Shown: piece by piece, positions 63,244 through 64,000 of the stretch
Layout of the letters: each line of letters opens with the position of its first letter
How positions within the stretch are numbered: position 1 is the stretch's first letter
Source: Streptomyces longhuiensis
GTDB taxonomy: Bacteria; Actinomycetota; Actinomycetes; Streptomycetales; Streptomycetaceae
Assembly: GCF_020616555.1 (NCBI RefSeq)
Contig: NZ_CP085173.1
Coordinates: 8,386,001-8,450,000, forward strand
Length of the DNA stretch: 64,000 nucleotides
Direction: 5' to 3'
Position numbers and translations under genes: made by a program
The notes under the pieces: model-generated
Databases searched by the model: none
Seen by the model: only the letters and a program-made list of their open reading frames with translations
What the model was told of the DNA's origin: nothing

Positions 63244-64000
63244 ATGACCATCACGGTGGGAACCGCAAGCGGTCCTGAAGCGGAGGAGAGGGCCGTCGCC
63301 CCTCCACCCCGGGGACCGGGCGCCCCGCCACGGGGTGCATCCGGTCCGCGGCCTCGAGGGGGGCCGCGGACCGATGGCCCCTGGCGGCGCCTCCGTCGTG
63401 AGACCGTGGCCGCGCGGGCCGCTCTGCGCCGCCGTTTCTGGGCCACCGTGCCCGCGCGGCTGCGCCTACTGCGCGCGGCCACGGTCTCGCTCGCCGCCGT
63501 CCTGGCCCTGCTGCTCGCCCTCGCCGGGGTCGGTCTCACCGGCACCTGGGACGCCGTCGAGGGCCGTGACGCGCCCCGCACCACCAGCGCCGCCGCCCTC
63601 GACCTCGCGCTCAACGACATGGACGCGCAGGCCGCCAACATCCTGTTGTCCAGCGGCAATGCGGGCAAAGGGAGATTGGACACGCCGTACGAGAAGGCGG
63701 TCGGCTTCTACGGTGATTCCCGCCGCGACATCGGACACGACCTGCGGACGCTCGCCGTCGCCGCGCAGGGCGACCGCACCGACGAGCACACGGTGGAGGC
63801 CCTCACCGACGACTCGCCGCATACCAGGAGCTGATCGGGCGCGCCCTGGAGAACGACGGCCATCGCGGTGGGAAGACGGCCGCTCTCGCCGACCACCGCA
63901 AGGCCACCGATCTTCTGCGCACCCGACTCCTGCCGGGTGCAGGCGAGTTGGTGGCCTCCAACGATCGGGCGTTCGACGCCCGCTACAGCCAAGCCCGTTC
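63244..64000 (+). pseudogene. Membrane-anchored signalling-type protein, frameshifted and truncated by the window
   Basis: An ATG with GGGGGAGGG upstream opens a protein with a Pro/Gly-rich N-terminus and one strong membrane helix (ATVSLAAVLALLLALAGVGL). Next comes an extracytoplasmic helical segment (SAAALDLALNDMDAQAANILLSSGNAG). The frame stops at 63834, but coding sense continues in the -1 frame from about 63814 (LAAYQELIGRALENDG and on to the window end). Adding one C in GACGACTCGCC at about 63813 joins both parts. The rest of the gene lies outside the window. A sensor or receptor-like role is inferred from the topology only. Confidence 0.7.

Overview
The window is high-GC DNA with short intergenic gaps, GTG and TTG starts, many overlapping ATGA/GTGA junctions, Tat and lipoprotein signals and many LacI, GntR, AraC and LysR regulators. 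This fits a Streptomyces chromosome, probably an accessory-rich arm. No rRNA, tRNA, CRISPR array, transposase or integrase was found.

Layout. (1) 1-9825, L-rhamnoside utilisation: an edge-truncated Tat-exported protein, a GH78 alpha-L-rhamnosidase, a four-gene sugar ABC importer (ATPase, two permeases, lipoprotein) and a LacI repressor. Operator-like sites of the form TGAA-N4-TTCA lie at three promoters. (2) 9885-12035: a proline-iminopeptidase-like hydrolase and a PIG-L deacetylase. (3) 12095-17448, acyl-CoA catabolism: enoyl-CoA hydratase, a 2,4-dienoyl-CoA-reductase-like SDR, a quinone-reductase-type MDR enzyme and a pair of acyl-CoA dehydrogenases. Only the first dehydrogenase keeps the catalytic Glu. 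(4) 17505-22625, a nikABCDE-type transporter behind a perfect inverted repeat that matches the Streptomyces nickel (Nur) box. (5) 22790-29906: secreted or sugar-related genes (GDPD-like enzyme, small membrane protein, beta-propeller-like protein, galE, phosphodiester glycosidase, DUF779, dienelactone hydrolase).

(6) 30030-32685, an AraC regulator divergent from a Baeyer-Villiger-type monooxygenase, with two direct repeats 21 bp apart between them. (7) 32801-36654, a PLP decarboxylase, a GntR regulator and an MHS-family transporter, linked by three TGGGT-N9-ACCCA-type sites. (8) 36854-40587, a second GntR divergent from an amidohydrolase/APC permease operon with a TGGTATACCA palindrome. (9) 40739-47306: a RibD-like reductase, serine hydrolase, FlK-like thioesterase, FUSC protein, DUF1345 protein and a PAS-SpoIIE phosphatase broken by one extra base. 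(10) 47407-51489, a stress island: Hsp20, a ClpC-like AAA+ ATPase that appears to lack the ClpP-docking loop, a small charged protein and a GreA-like protein. (11) 51500-60997, a formate-dehydrogenase-like molybdoenzyme with FdhD, an MFS transporter and LysR, divergent from moaA-DUF6457-moeA-moaD-moaE. (12) 61277-64000: an L,D-transpeptidase, a GNAT-like protein and a frameshifted membrane protein preceded by 11-bp phased repeats.

The clearest common theme is that most catabolic or transport modules carry their own local regulator, and the matching operator can be read in the DNA. Assignments rest on motifs and context only; no database search was run.
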